Below, one piece after another: positions 53,248 through 62,328 of a DNA stretch of 64,000 nucleotides. Within the stretch, counting starts at the first letter, position 1; each line of letters begins with the position of its first letter. The notes under the pieces were generated by a model that made no database searches, had not been told where the DNA came from, and was given only the letters and a program-made list of their open reading frames with translations. A program made the position numbers and the translations under genes. The stretch spans positions 1-64,000 of the forward strand of contig JAAFIH010000014.1 in the NCBI GenBank assembly GCA_013297755.1. The letters are read 5' to 3'. Source of the DNA: Cytophagales bacterium (GTDB lineage: Bacteria; Bacteroidota; Bacteroidia; Cytophagales; UBA9547).

Positions 53248-53718
53248 TTAATCTACTTGAATATTATCTAAAAATGTAGTAAAATCTTTTAACTCCTGCA
53301 AAAAGTATCGGTGATTATCCAAAACTAATATTTTATTTTCTTTTACTTTTTGTGGAATAAGTGTATAGTTGTAAGCATGTCGAAAAAGATGCCTAAAACG
53401 CAGAATTTCATATAAAAACAAATATGATTTTTGAGATATAATGATTGGTCTTACATTTTTTATTTCGTAAGTAGCGTGCAATAGTAAGTTTTTGTGATAA
53501 TTATCAGCACTATATCTACCACCTTGTTCAAACACTTTTTCAATTTCTTTTAAAATATCTTCTGCGCATGAGTAATAATTATGAATATAATAAGCCAAAG
53601 AATTGGTTTTATCTTCTGTAATTGGTCTTAGGTTTTCTATTTTAATTTTAATATTTTCAATAGATATGATCTGATTTAAAATAAATTGATATAAAAATTG
53701 AATTTGAGCTTTTATCAT
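53248..53718 (-). CDS. HEPN toxin (HepT-like)
   Basis: 156 aa, all-helical by composition. R109-H-L-F-R-H114-A-Y116 is the HEPN RX4HXY motif needed for RNase activity. It is paired with a minimal nucleotidyltransferase just upstream (stop and start adjoining). In known HEPN/MNT systems the MntA partner adds AMP to the toxin near this motif and silences it. Confidence 0.88.
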   Translation of the reverse strand: MIKAQIQFLYQFILNQIISIENIKIKIENLRPITEDKTNSLAYYIHNYYSCAEDILKEIEKVFEQGGRYSADNYHKNLLLHATYEIKNVRPIIISQKSYLFLYEILRFRHLFRHAYNYTLIPQKVKENKILVLDNHRYFLQELKDFTTFLDNIQVD

Positions 53719-54078
53719 TTATTTAATCTTTATGCCATTATTTATGATAAAATTGGCAAAATTACACTCATCAAGGTCTAGCAAATCAATGTTATGTTCA
53801 CAAATATTTTCTAATTGATTCCAAACAGTAGAGAATGGCACTTTTAGTGCCTTATTTTTTATGGCAATATCTATATCTGAGTGTTCTGTAAACATATTTT
53901 GTTTTGTAATAGAGCCAAAGATATACATTGATTCTACATCTATTTCGTATATTTTTTTTGTAAGATTATTTATTATTTTTTCTAATAAATAAATTCTATT
54001 ATTTTCTCTTTCCTCAATTCTAATATTGATTGATTTTTGCCATAGCGAAGTATCAAATTTTAAAGTTGAGGGTTGCAC
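53719..54078 (-). CDS. Minimal nucleotidyltransferase antitoxin (MntA-like)
   Basis: 119 aa from a GTG start at 54078. G55-S56 with D68-I-D70 forms the GSX(10-11)DXD motif of MNT proteins. It begins 8 bp after a Uma2 stop and ends against the HepT start. It should inactivate HepT by adding nucleotides. The tight spacing puts Uma2, MntA and HepT in one message. Confidence 0.88.
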   Translation of the reverse strand: MQPSTLKFDTSLWQKSINIRIEERENNRIYLLEKIINNLTKKIYEIDVESMYIFGSITKQNMFTEHSDIDIAIKNKALKVPFSTVWNQLENICEHNIDLLDLDECNFANFIINNGIKIK

Positions 54079-54086
54079 TGGTAATA

Positions 54087-54707
54087 TTATTCAAAAATTT
54101 TATCGCAAACGATTTCAAACTCGGGTAGGGCAGGAGCTGCCGAGCAAATGTCATTTTCTAAGCAAATCATACAATTTCTGATAGAAGTATACACTTTTAC
54201 TTCTTTGTAGATGGGATAGATAAGCCAAACACATTGTACTCCACATTCAAAATATTCTCTTAATTTCTGCTCGTATCCATTAGAATTATCGTAAGTAGAC
54301 ACAACTTCTATGATAAAAGTGGGAATTATATTTTTTTTATTTCTTGCGTTCAAAATTTCATCATGATTCAAATAACATAAATCAGGGATTCTAATTGTTT
54401 CTATACTTTCAATCTTAAAATTTAACTCTGAAAATAAATCACCACCTTTTTTCCAATATAAAGTATTAGTAAAGGCTCTAGAAATATTTTTAAGAATATA
54501 GGCTTCACTTTGTTTCATTTTTTCTTCAGTCGATAAAACTTTATTGTTTTGTAATTCATTTTTCCAATGATCAACTATAGCTGGTTGCCATTCCAAAAAA
54601 TCATCCATACTCATTTCTAGTCCATGGTACAAAGGTTTTATATACTTTTCTTTGAGTAATTTGGGTTTTAATATTTTTCTTTTGGTTTTAGAGATTGTAG
54701 CTTCCAT
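54087..54707 (-). CDS. Uma2 family endonuclease-fold protein
   Basis: 206 aa. I-R-I-P-D-L-C-Y-L and F-I-I-E-V-V-S hold the acidic residues; Y-F-E-C-G-V-Q-C-V-W-L-I-Y-P follows. It is very close to 33397-34017. Here it is preceded by a retropepsin-like gene (126 bp gap) and followed by the MntA/HepT pair. With four genes in one row this looks like a compound accessory module. Confidence 0.9.
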   Translation of the reverse strand: MEATISKTKRKILKPKLLKEKYIKPLYHGLEMSMDDFLEWQPAIVDHWKNELQNNKVLSTEEKMKQSEAYILKNISRAFTNTLYWKKGGDLFSELNFKIESIETIRIPDLCYLNHDEILNARNKKNIIPTFIIEVVSTYDNSNGYEQKLREYFECGVQCVWLIYPIYKEVKVYTSIRNCMICLENDICSAAPALPEFEIVCDKIFE

Positions 54708-54833
54708 GGTTAATTGTAGTTATAGATGACATCTTCTCTTTAAATCAAAAAACGATGTTTTGAGAGAGGTTTTTTTAGTGTTTGATTAATTTTTAGTAAA
54801 TAATTTTGTAGTTATTAGACGTTCTCTTAATCC

Positions 54834-55253
54834 CTATTTCAACGATTTTTGAGCAAAATTAGGGCTATTGGGGTTTACTGTCATTTTTTGATCTCTTGGA
54901 TTTATGACTACATCCAAATCTTCCATAGGGATAGCACCAAGTAATATTTCGGCATCACCAGGCAGTACCATCGCTCGGCAAGTAGTGCTTCTGTTTTCAA
55001 AACGTATATCAATTGGACCTACTATATCAAGGCTCACTTTACTTCCATCCGCAAGTGTAGCTATTTGATTATCGATTACCTTCAAAGCAAGTTGTGCTTT
55101 TACGTTTTCATTGATAGCCAACATATATGCACCAGTATCTACTAATGCTGTTACAGTCATTTTTTTGATTTGCTCCTTTTGGATATAACCTTCTTGGTGT
55201 AGAATTATATCTGCACTTCGTATTAATTCTATTTCTGCGTGTACAAGTCCCAT
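54834..55253 (-). CDS. Clan AA (retropepsin-like) aspartic protease
   Basis: 139 aa. D39-T-G-A catalytic motif, A-T-L-A-D-G-S-K flap-like region and L-L-G-A-I-P-M-E-D-L-D. It is related to the 23383-23763 protein, including the Asn/Pro-rich tail, but has a longer N-terminus. It probably works as a cytoplasmic dimer. It lies upstream of a Uma2 gene, whereas the other copy lies downstream of one. Confidence 0.85.
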   Translation of the reverse strand: MGLVHAEIELIRSADIILHQEGYIQKEQIKKMTVTALVDTGAYMLAINENVKAQLALKVIDNQIATLADGSKVSLDIVGPIDIRFENRSTTCRAMVLPGDAEILLGAIPMEDLDVVINPRDQKMTVNPNSPNFAQKSLK

Positions 55254-55308
55254 TTTTTTTGTTTATTAGTGTAAAATTACGTTAATTAATTTTGTTTAAC
55301 AAATATAT

Positions 55309-58300
55309 TTAGTCAAACAAAGCCATTACATCGTCTTTGGATAGCTTCTTGATAGTGCCGCTTTCTATGTTTACTAAATCATCGGCCACTGATTTTTTCT
55401 TTTCTTGTAACTGCAATATTTTCTCCTCTATGGTATCTTTACATATCATTTTATAGGCAAATACGCTTTGCTTTTGGCCAATTCTATGGGCTCTGTCTAT
55501 GGCTTGCTGTTCTACTGCTGGGTTCCACCAAGGGTCTACTAGGTACACATAATCAGCTGCCGTGAGATTGAGACCTACGCCACCTGCTTTGAGCGAAATC
55601 AAGAAAACCTTACAATTTTCGTCTTGCTGAAATTGTTGTACTTGTGCCTCTCTTTGGCTGGTTTGGCCTGTAATCCAGGCATATTGTATGTGTTCTTTTT
55701 TGAACCTTTCTTTGATTAGTTCTAGCATTTCTACAAAAAACGAAAATATAAGTACTTTATGGTTTTCGGCTATTACTGGCATCACATTTTCCATCAAAGT
55801 ATCCAATTTTATAGAATCGTGTACTGTATTTTCGTCATTAGAGAGCAATGCAGGCGAGTTGCACACTTGTCGCAGCTTGAGCATGCCTTGCAAAATAGCA
55901 ATATTACTTTTATTTATACCTTCTTTTTGAATCAAACCTTCGAGGTCTTCTTTGATCTGATCACGTACTTTGTTGTAAATTTTGCGTTGATTTTTAGACA
56001 TTTCACAATAAATTACAGTTTCAGTTTTGGGCGGCAAGTCTTTGGCAACTTGATCTTTTTTGCGAGATAATATAAAAGGGTAAATCAATCTACGTAACGA
56101 TTCGGCCGCTTGCTCGTTTCGGTCTCTATCGATAGGAGTTGCGTAAGTTTCTCTAAAATTTTCGATACTACCCAACAAGCCTGGATTAAGAAAATCAAAC
56201 TGCGAGTATAAATCAAAGGTATTGTTTTCGATTGGGGTACCCGTCATGATGAGCCTATTTTTGGTATTCAAAATTTTAGATGCTTTTGCCGTTTGCGACA
56301 TGGGATTTTTGATGGCTTGGCTTTCGTCTAGTATCACATAATCAAAAGCTACATCTTTGAGGGTATCAATATCAATTCTAAGTAGGGCATAAGTAGTAAG
56401 AATAACATTAAACTTTTTGAAAATTTCAAATTCTTTTTCTCTTGCAACACCAGTTTGGTTGAGTAGTTTTAGTTCTGGGCAAAATTTTTCGGCTTCTCGT
56501 TGCCAGTTAAATATGAGCGATGCTGGTACTACCACCAATATTTTAATGGCAGGATTCTCGTTTACTTTACTTTGAATAAAAGCCAACATTTGAAGGGTTT
56601 TGCCCAAGCCCATGTCATCTGCCAAGCACCCACCCCAGCCAAATTCATCCAAAAAATGGAGCCATTGATAGCCTCCTTGTTGGTAATCTCTAAGGGTAGC
56701 GTGTACATTAGAAGGTATTTTTTTCTTGTCAATATTTTGGAAAGATAGTAATTTTTGTCTTTTTTCATGAAATGCTAATAGACTTTGATTATTACCAATC
56801 TCTTCGTACAAATGATCTATTAGTCCATATTGAATTTGATTAAATTCTATACCATCTTTTTTAAGTTTTCCGCCTTTTATAATTCGCTCGTACTTCGCAA
56901 TCCACTCATCAGGCAACATCCCAAGTGTACCATTGCTCAAGGTTACATATTTTTGATTGTTTTGTAATGCTTTTTTGAGTTGTGCTACAGCTATTTTTTC
57001 GCTCCCAAACGACATCTCTATTTTAAGATCAAACCAATCTATGCCACTGCCTGCCGAAACATTAATACTGGCTTTGTGAGGCGAATATTTTAATTTTTTT
57101 AGTTCTTTAAGTCCTAATATTTCAAACCCAGCAGTTTTGAGATAATCAAAAGCTCCAAAAAACCAATTATCCTCCAATATCTTTTCATGTGGTAAATAAA
57201 AGTAAGGAAAATCGATTTGTTCTTCAAAATCAGGATGCAAAGCTCTTAATCCATTTTCGATTTCTTGTTCTACTTCTAAATCACGCTCTATCAATAAATT
57301 TGAATTCTCATCTTCAAGTGTTACCATTTTGCTATGATTCATTTCGCTTTCAAATAGCTGCCCTTGATGCTCATACATAAATGCTGGCAAAATGATAAAA
57401 TAGTCTTTATCTTCTTTTAAATATACTTTTTTGCCACTTAAATTTAGTTTTAATATTTGAGGTTTATATTTTTCAGATTCAAAATTAATGACGTGTTTAT
57501 CTAAAATATTGATAAAAAGATTTTGTTTAATTTCCTCAAATACATTATCATCAATCATGGTATGATTGCCTTTGCTATCCCAAAGCCCCAACAAGAGAAC
57601 TGCACTTTCAGTAGTTATTCTATAGTATAATCCTTGATGTAAGAATAAATTTGTACCAACTTGATTATTTTTTTTGAAATCAAGTTTTACTTTAGAGCCA
57701 TTTATATCCAAACTAAAAGCTGGTTTAAGAACCACACTTTTATCAACTTCTATCAAATCTACTTCAACATCTACGATATTAGGACACAGTTTGATAGGAG
57801 CTAGATTGTTTTCATACAAATCTTGAAAAGCATAAGTATTGTTGAAAGCTGCAATTTTACTCCAATGCAAATCTACTGTAAAATGTGGCTCTAAAATAAG
57901 CCCTGTATTGTCGTTTTTGTAATAAGAGCTTGAAAGTAGGTTGTCTTTTTTTAATCTTTTATGAATTTCTTTGGCCAGGGCAATTTGTTCGTCTGAATCT
58001 TTGATAACTGCAAAATCTGTAACATCGCTAAACTCTTGTATTTTTTTGGATAGTTCACCATTTTTTTTCAGTTTACCAACATAAGGCTTAAAATAATAAA
58101 GGTTTTCGTAAGAATTATATCTTAGAATATAAAAAATGGAGTCGTTTACATTGCTAGCAACTGTGGTTTGATTTTTAAGAAAAATTACTTCTTTTTGTTT
58201 ATTAACAATCGTTTTGACATTGAGTAGTTTGTTAATATTTTTAGCATTTTCGTTTTTGGAAGAATAGGTACTTTTACCAGACAAATGAAAGTTGAGAGTA

Positions 58301-59052
58301 AATAAATTTTGTAAACTTTTAGTAATATTATTTACCTTAAAAAATTCTATTTTATATTTTTCAGTATCTTCTAATTGTTTTAAAAAATCAAAATCATATT
58401 TTCGTATGGTATCCAAAACGGTAGCCTGATGAATACAAGGCTTTTTCTGTTTACAATTACACAAAACTAATGCGTTAGAATTGGTAATGCGTTCTAATTT
58501 AATCTTAAAAGTACTAGATTGACGTACAAATATGATTTCAGCATTGTTTTGTAAAGCATTTGTAACAGAAAAATAGCTTGATTGATTATTTAAAATATCA
58601 AAATCATCATACGTATGAATGCCAGCTTTTATTTTATCTGATGAAGGCAATAAATCGTGCGACAGAGCATTAGCAGGTATATATTTTAAAAGAGTTTCAT
58701 TTGGATTTTCGATTTTCGGTTCTTTTAAATTTTTGAGTTTATCATTGATAATGGGACTTTTTTGAATAAATAAAGCTGTGGCTTTGATGTGCTTACAAAT
58801 TGCATTTTGGGTTTCAAAAACTGGGCATGAGCAAATAGTTTTTAGCTTATTGTTGTCGTACCCGAAGCTAATGATATAATCTTTATCACTATATTGACTT
58901 TCGCAACTAAATAAAAGTGAATCATTTGATTTTTGTTTTTTAGAGTCAAAATTAACACTAAATGAATCAACCAAAAGTTGAGCAGCTTTGGTACTTGATG
59001 CAGGAGAAGCAGTGATAATCTGTTTTAAATCCTCTTGGATTGTTGATGCCAT
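55309..59052 (-). CDS. SNF2-family helicase-like ATPase with SWIM zinc finger
   Basis: 1247 aa. SWIM finger C74-S-C76...C86-K-H88 near the N-terminus, a second Cys cluster (L-C-N-C-K-Q-K-K-P-C-I-H) near 195-208, then a long middle region. SNF2 motor at about 780-1240: D-D-M-G-L-G-K-T (I), D-E-S-Q-A-I-K-N (II), M-T-G-T-P-I-E-N-N (III), then K-A-G-G-V-G-L-N-L-T and D-R-A-H-R-I-G-Q (V and VI). It uses ATP to move on double-stranded DNA. Homologues are common in Bacteroidota; some work in defence, some in transcription. Confidence 0.92.
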   Translation of the reverse strand: MASTIQEDLKQIITASPASSTKAAQLLVDSFSVNFDSKKQKSNDSLLFSCESQYSDKDYIISFGYDNNKLKTICSCPVFETQNAICKHIKATALFIQKSPIINDKLKNLKEPKIENPNETLLKYIPANALSHDLLPSSDKIKAGIHTYDDFDILNNQSSYFSVTNALQNNAEIIFVRQSSTFKIKLERITNSNALVLCNCKQKKPCIHQATVLDTIRKYDFDFLKQLEDTEKYKIEFFKVNNITKSLQNLFTLNFHLSGKSTYSSKNENAKNINKLLNVKTIVNKQKEVIFLKNQTTVASNVNDSIFYILRYNSYENLYYFKPYVGKLKKNGELSKKIQEFSDVTDFAVIKDSDEQIALAKEIHKRLKKDNLLSSSYYKNDNTGLILEPHFTVDLHWSKIAAFNNTYAFQDLYENNLAPIKLCPNIVDVEVDLIEVDKSVVLKPAFSLDINGSKVKLDFKKNNQVGTNLFLHQGLYYRITTESAVLLLGLWDSKGNHTMIDDNVFEEIKQNLFINILDKHVINFESEKYKPQILKLNLSGKKVYLKEDKDYFIILPAFMYEHQGQLFESEMNHSKMVTLEDENSNLLIERDLEVEQEIENGLRALHPDFEEQIDFPYFYLPHEKILEDNWFFGAFDYLKTAGFEILGLKELKKLKYSPHKASINVSAGSGIDWFDLKIEMSFGSEKIAVAQLKKALQNNQKYVTLSNGTLGMLPDEWIAKYERIIKGGKLKKDGIEFNQIQYGLIDHLYEEIGNNQSLLAFHEKRQKLLSFQNIDKKKIPSNVHATLRDYQQGGYQWLHFLDEFGWGGCLADDMGLGKTLQMLAFIQSKVNENPAIKILVVVPASLIFNWQREAEKFCPELKLLNQTGVAREKEFEIFKKFNVILTTYALLRIDIDTLKDVAFDYVILDESQAIKNPMSQTAKASKILNTKNRLIMTGTPIENNTFDLYSQFDFLNPGLLGSIENFRETYATPIDRDRNEQAAESLRRLIYPFILSRKKDQVAKDLPPKTETVIYCEMSKNQRKIYNKVRDQIKEDLEGLIQKEGINKSNIAILQGMLKLRQVCNSPALLSNDENTVHDSIKLDTLMENVMPVIAENHKVLIFSFFVEMLELIKERFKKEHIQYAWITGQTSQREAQVQQFQQDENCKVFLISLKAGGVGLNLTAADYVYLVDPWWNPAVEQQAIDRAHRIGQKQSVFAYKMICKDTIEEKILQLQEKKKSVADDLVNIESGTIKKLSKDDVMALFD

Positions 59053-59126
59053 CTGGTAATTTATGATTTTTTTAAGAGAATAAGGCTATTTTCTTAGATT
59101 TGTGTTGTTATATTTTAAATCCTATT

Positions 59127-59219
59127 TCAATGTCGTTTACTTAAGAATCAGATTATCTTTCTCCTTTGGAGAAAGACTAAGATAGAGGCATTAAAAAATG
59201 CTTAAGTAAACGACATTGA
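59127..59219. repeat. 93-bp MITE-like element with 19-bp perfect inverted ends
   Basis: TCAATGTCGTTTACTTAAG at 59127-59145 is exactly inverted at 59201-59219. The core holds a second palindrome, TCTTTCTCC...GGAGAAAGA. It has no coding capacity. It lies between the Uma2 gene and the SNF2 gene. Confidence 0.9.
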
Positions 59220-59247
59220 TACCTATATTGGATATTATATAATTTTA

Positions 59248-59844
59248 TTACTTTTTATAAAGTTCTATCAAATGAATTTCAAAATCTTTTAATACAGTAT
59301 GCCCTTTCAATTTTTCATCAAAAGGGACAACAATTTCTTGATTTTTAAAATAAACATAAGTTTGATTTTCTCCTGGATTAATAAGCCAAGCCAATTGGCA
59401 TCCATTATCCATCCATTCTTTCATTTTATTTTTTAGAACTACCAAATTATCAGACGTAGATTTTATTTCTATGACAAAATCAGGGCACAAAGGTGGGAAT
59501 TGTTCTTTTTCTGTATTGGATAATTCATTCCACCTTTCATTTTGAATCCATGCTGCATCAGGAGAACGCACTGCTGAACTTGGAAGCCTAAAAGCTGTGG
59601 AAGAATCAAAACATATACCATTTTTTGCTACTCTATTCCAAATACCTAATTCTACATTTATTTCATGATTATAATAACCTGTTTTTCCTCCTGTATTTGA
59701 CATAACTATAATATTGGATTGAGCATCCCTTTCAAATTTTAAATTCCTATTATCCAAACAAAAATGATAAAATTCTTCATCTGAAAAACTTCCTAAATGA
59801 TGTGTATCTAAAACAATTGAACCTAATTCTTCAAGCATATTCAT
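59248..59844 (-). CDS. Uma2 family endonuclease-fold protein (third subtype)
   Basis: 198 aa. V-R-S-P-D-A-A-W-I keeps the Asp, and F-V-I-E-I-K-S has the complete E-x-K of the PD-(D/E)XK fold, which the other four Uma2 proteins in the window lack in this form. L-K-N-K-M-K-E-W-M-D-N-G-C-Q-L-A-W-L-I-N-P is the typical C-terminal block. It is the most canonical nuclease of the five. It lies downstream of the ATPase at 59916. Confidence 0.92.
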   Translation of the reverse strand: MNMLEELGSIVLDTHHLGSFSDEEFYHFCLDNRNLKFERDAQSNIIVMSNTGGKTGYYNHEINVELGIWNRVAKNGICFDSSTAFRLPSSAVRSPDAAWIQNERWNELSNTEKEQFPPLCPDFVIEIKSTSDNLVVLKNKMKEWMDNGCQLAWLINPGENQTYVYFKNQEIVVPFDEKLKGHTVLKDFEIHLIELYKK

Positions 59845-59915
59845 GTTACTTCCTATATTAAAACACTACTAATATACAATATATTTTTAATTTTGGATAC
59901 TCGCTAATAAAATTA

Positions 59916-61112
59916 TTACCTCATCAACCCAAACAACCAAAGAGGTATTTTATTGCCATAACCCACTTCTATATCGTCCATAGCAATATAGGCACTGGGC
60001 AAGTTTTTTACTTGTTTGAAAGTTTTGTTTTTGCCACCTACTTCAAATATATACTTATGATCAATCAGAAAATCGCCAGCAGGTGTATAACTCACATGGT
60101 GAACTGCATTGAGTTGATTGTAAAAAAATGTTTCTCTCAACATACCTTTTTCGGGTTTTGCTCCTAAAAGGGCATACGCCAAAGAACAATTTTCTAAATA
60201 AATCATTTCAGGTTTCGACATGGCACTCAGGCCTTTTTCGTCAGAAATCAATGTATTAATCAACCTCGAGCGTTCCAACAAATCAATATAGCGATATACA
60301 TTTTTTCTATCAGTGCCAATTTTTGCGGCCAAATCGTTGATATTGGGCTTGAATGGTACAGATGCACTGATGGCAACCAATAGCTTTTTAATTTTCAAAC
60401 CTGCACTGAAATCAATGCCCGAAACTGCAACTAAGTCGTTTTCTACTATAAGATTGATGGTAGCACGTAATTTTTCATAAAATGTAGTTTTGCCTTCTAA
60501 CGAATAAGGATAAGAACCATATTTAAAAAAAGTTTCAAAGTATTTATATGGTTTAAAACCAGATTCTATTATTTTTTCGGCAATGGCTACATGATTTGTT
60601 ACTAAGTCTTCGAGTGCTATTTTTTCAAATGCTATGTTATGTTCGTAATGTAAATATTCTCTAAACGACATGGTTTCGAGTTTATACACTATGGCTCTTC
60701 TGCTCAAATCTCCTGCTGTTTTTGCCATTTCGAGTACAGATGAGCCTGTAAACATGACATGCAGTTCTGGTAAAATATCATAAATATTTTTGAGTTCAAT
60801 AGACCAAGTTTCGTATTTGTGTACTTCGTCTAAAAACAAATATTTGCCCCCTCTTTTTACATACTCTGTGGCTAATCCTAATAAAGTGTGTGAGGAAAAA
60901 TATAAATGATCGAGCGAAATGTATAAACCCTCGCTGCTATCAACTGCTTTTTCCTTTAATTTTTGTAATAATAAAGTAGTTTTACCAACACCACGAGCTC
61001 CAGTAAGCCCTATTAACCTTTCAGAATCTTCTACACTTGGGTAGAGATATCGTTTAAATCTAAGATCAGCAAAACGTAGTTTTCGTTCTGATGCTTCTAC
61101 AATTTCTTCCAT
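59916..61112 (-). CDS. AAA_14 ATPase (third)
   Basis: 398 aa. Walker A T-G-A-R-G-V-G-K-T-T at 37-46, Walker B Y-L-F-L-D-E-V-H-K, sensor T-G-S-S-V-L-E-M. The C-terminus has a winged-helix-like N-D-L-A-A-K-I-G-T-D-R-K-N-V-Y-R-Y-I and a short nuclease-like end. It is a different branch from the two ATPases at 26-29 kb. It has its own consensus promoter (61132-61163). Confidence 0.88.
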   Translation of the reverse strand: MEEIVEASERKLRFADLRFKRYLYPSVEDSERLIGLTGARGVGKTTLLLQKLKEKAVDSSEGLYISLDHLYFSSHTLLGLATEYVKRGGKYLFLDEVHKYETWSIELKNIYDILPELHVMFTGSSVLEMAKTAGDLSRRAIVYKLETMSFREYLHYEHNIAFEKIALEDLVTNHVAIAEKIIESGFKPYKYFETFFKYGSYPYSLEGKTTFYEKLRATINLIVENDLVAVSGIDFSAGLKIKKLLVAISASVPFKPNINDLAAKIGTDRKNVYRYIDLLERSRLINTLISDEKGLSAMSKPEMIYLENCSLAYALLGAKPEKGMLRETFFYNQLNAVHHVSYTPAGDFLIDHKYIFEVGGKNKTFKQVKNLPSAYIAMDDIEVGYGNKIPLWLFGLMR

Positions 61113-61131
61113 ATTATTAGTATATTTTGCA

Positions 61132-61163
61132 CAAAGATACTAAATTGTTTTTTAAATTTACAA
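61132..61163 (-). promoter_or_regulatory. Promoter of the third ATPase gene
   Basis: Minus strand TTG (61161-61163), 21 bp, then a perfect TATCTTTG (61132-61139), 20 bp before the ATG. This module can be expressed apart from the polysaccharide operon. Confidence 0.6.
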
Positions 61164-61364
61164 AATAATAATAAAAATGTTTATAATAAGAACGAATAGT
61201 ATTATTGTTTTATCGAATACCAAAATATATTTTTGTTTTTATAAATAACATAAATATATTTATGTTCTAAAAAATAACACTTTTGGTGTTTTGTTCTAAA
61301 ATAAAATTAATGTTATAATGTGCTGATATACAAATACTTAACATAGAAATATGATTGTTTTTTT

Positions 61365-62222
61365 TTATACTGTATCAATAAAAGTTTTTTCTACTTTATT
61401 AAATATAAAAACCCCTAAAATGGCTATAATTATAGTAGATAAGCTGGCCATTGCAAAACTCATCCAATCAAAACTGCCACTGCCTAGAAACCCAAATCGC
61501 ATAGTTTCTATGATTATTGTCATTGGGTTTAGGGCTATAATCCATTTATATTTCTCTGGAGCAGCCGAAAGTGGATAAATCACTGTGGTAGCATACATCA
61601 ATAATTGCACGCCAAAAGTGAGCAAAAAACTCAAATCACGATATTTGGTAGTGAGAGCAGAAATAATCATTCCTAAACCAAGCCCAAGCAATGCCATAAG
61701 CAAAACCAACACAGGAAAAAGCAAAATGAGTGAATTAGGATTGAAACTTGCTCCAATCATTTTAAAATAAATGATTCCAAATATAAAAAGTACAAACTGA
61801 ACCCCAAATTTGATGAGGTTAGACATCACAATACTCAAAGGCATGATCAAACGTGGAAAATATACTTTTCCAAAAATACTGGCATTGTCTTTGAAAACAG
61901 TGGAAGTTTTAGTAAGACATTCAGCAAAATAATTCCAACAAGTGATGCCAGCCAAATAAAACAATGGTTGTGGAAGCCCATCTGTGCTTATGCCTGCCAA
62001 ATTTCCAAACACAAAAGTAAAAGTGATGGTAGTAAAAACGGGTTGGACAAAAAACCATATAGGTCCAAAAATAGTTTGTTTGTAAAAAGACACAAAATCT
62101 CGCCTTACCATCAATAATAGTAAATCTCTATAATGCCATAAATCTTTTAAAGGAAGCTCAAAAAGCGAACTTTGTGGCTTTATGATGGTGTCCCAGTGTG
62201 TATTTGATTGGTTTGTGTTCAA
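61365..62222 (-). CDS. wzm: ABC transporter permease for polysaccharide export (Wzm-like)
   Basis: 285 aa from TTG 62222; the next in-frame Met would delete the conserved cytoplasmic start. W-D-T-I-I-K-P-Q-S-S-L-F-E-L-P-L-K-D-L-W-H-Y-R-D-L-L is typical of Wzm, then six membrane segments with Y-L-A-G-I-T-C-W-N-Y-F and N-P-M-T-I-I-I-E-T. It forms the channel that moves undecaprenyl-linked glycan across the inner membrane. It is normally next to wzt, but here ten accessory genes (51.3-61.1 kb) lie between them. Confidence 0.92.
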   Translation of the reverse strand: MNTNQSNTHWDTIIKPQSSLFELPLKDLWHYRDLLLLMVRRDFVSFYKQTIFGPIWFFVQPVFTTITFTFVFGNLAGISTDGLPQPLFYLAGITCWNYFAECLTKTSTVFKDNASIFGKVYFPRLIMPLSIVMSNLIKFGVQFVLFIFGIIYFKMIGASFNPNSLILLFPVLVLLMALLGLGLGMIISALTTKYRDLSFLLTFGVQLLMYATTVIYPLSAAPEKYKWIIALNPMTIIIETMRFGFLGSGSFDWMSFAMASLSTIIIAILGVFIFNKVEKTFIDTV

Positions 62223-62328
62223 AATTAGTTTTTAGTTTTTTAAATATTTTCTCCTAAAGCAAAAATTATAGATTTAATTTATTAGTATAATTGAATTTTT
62301 GTAATTGGTTTATATTGTTTGGAATAAT

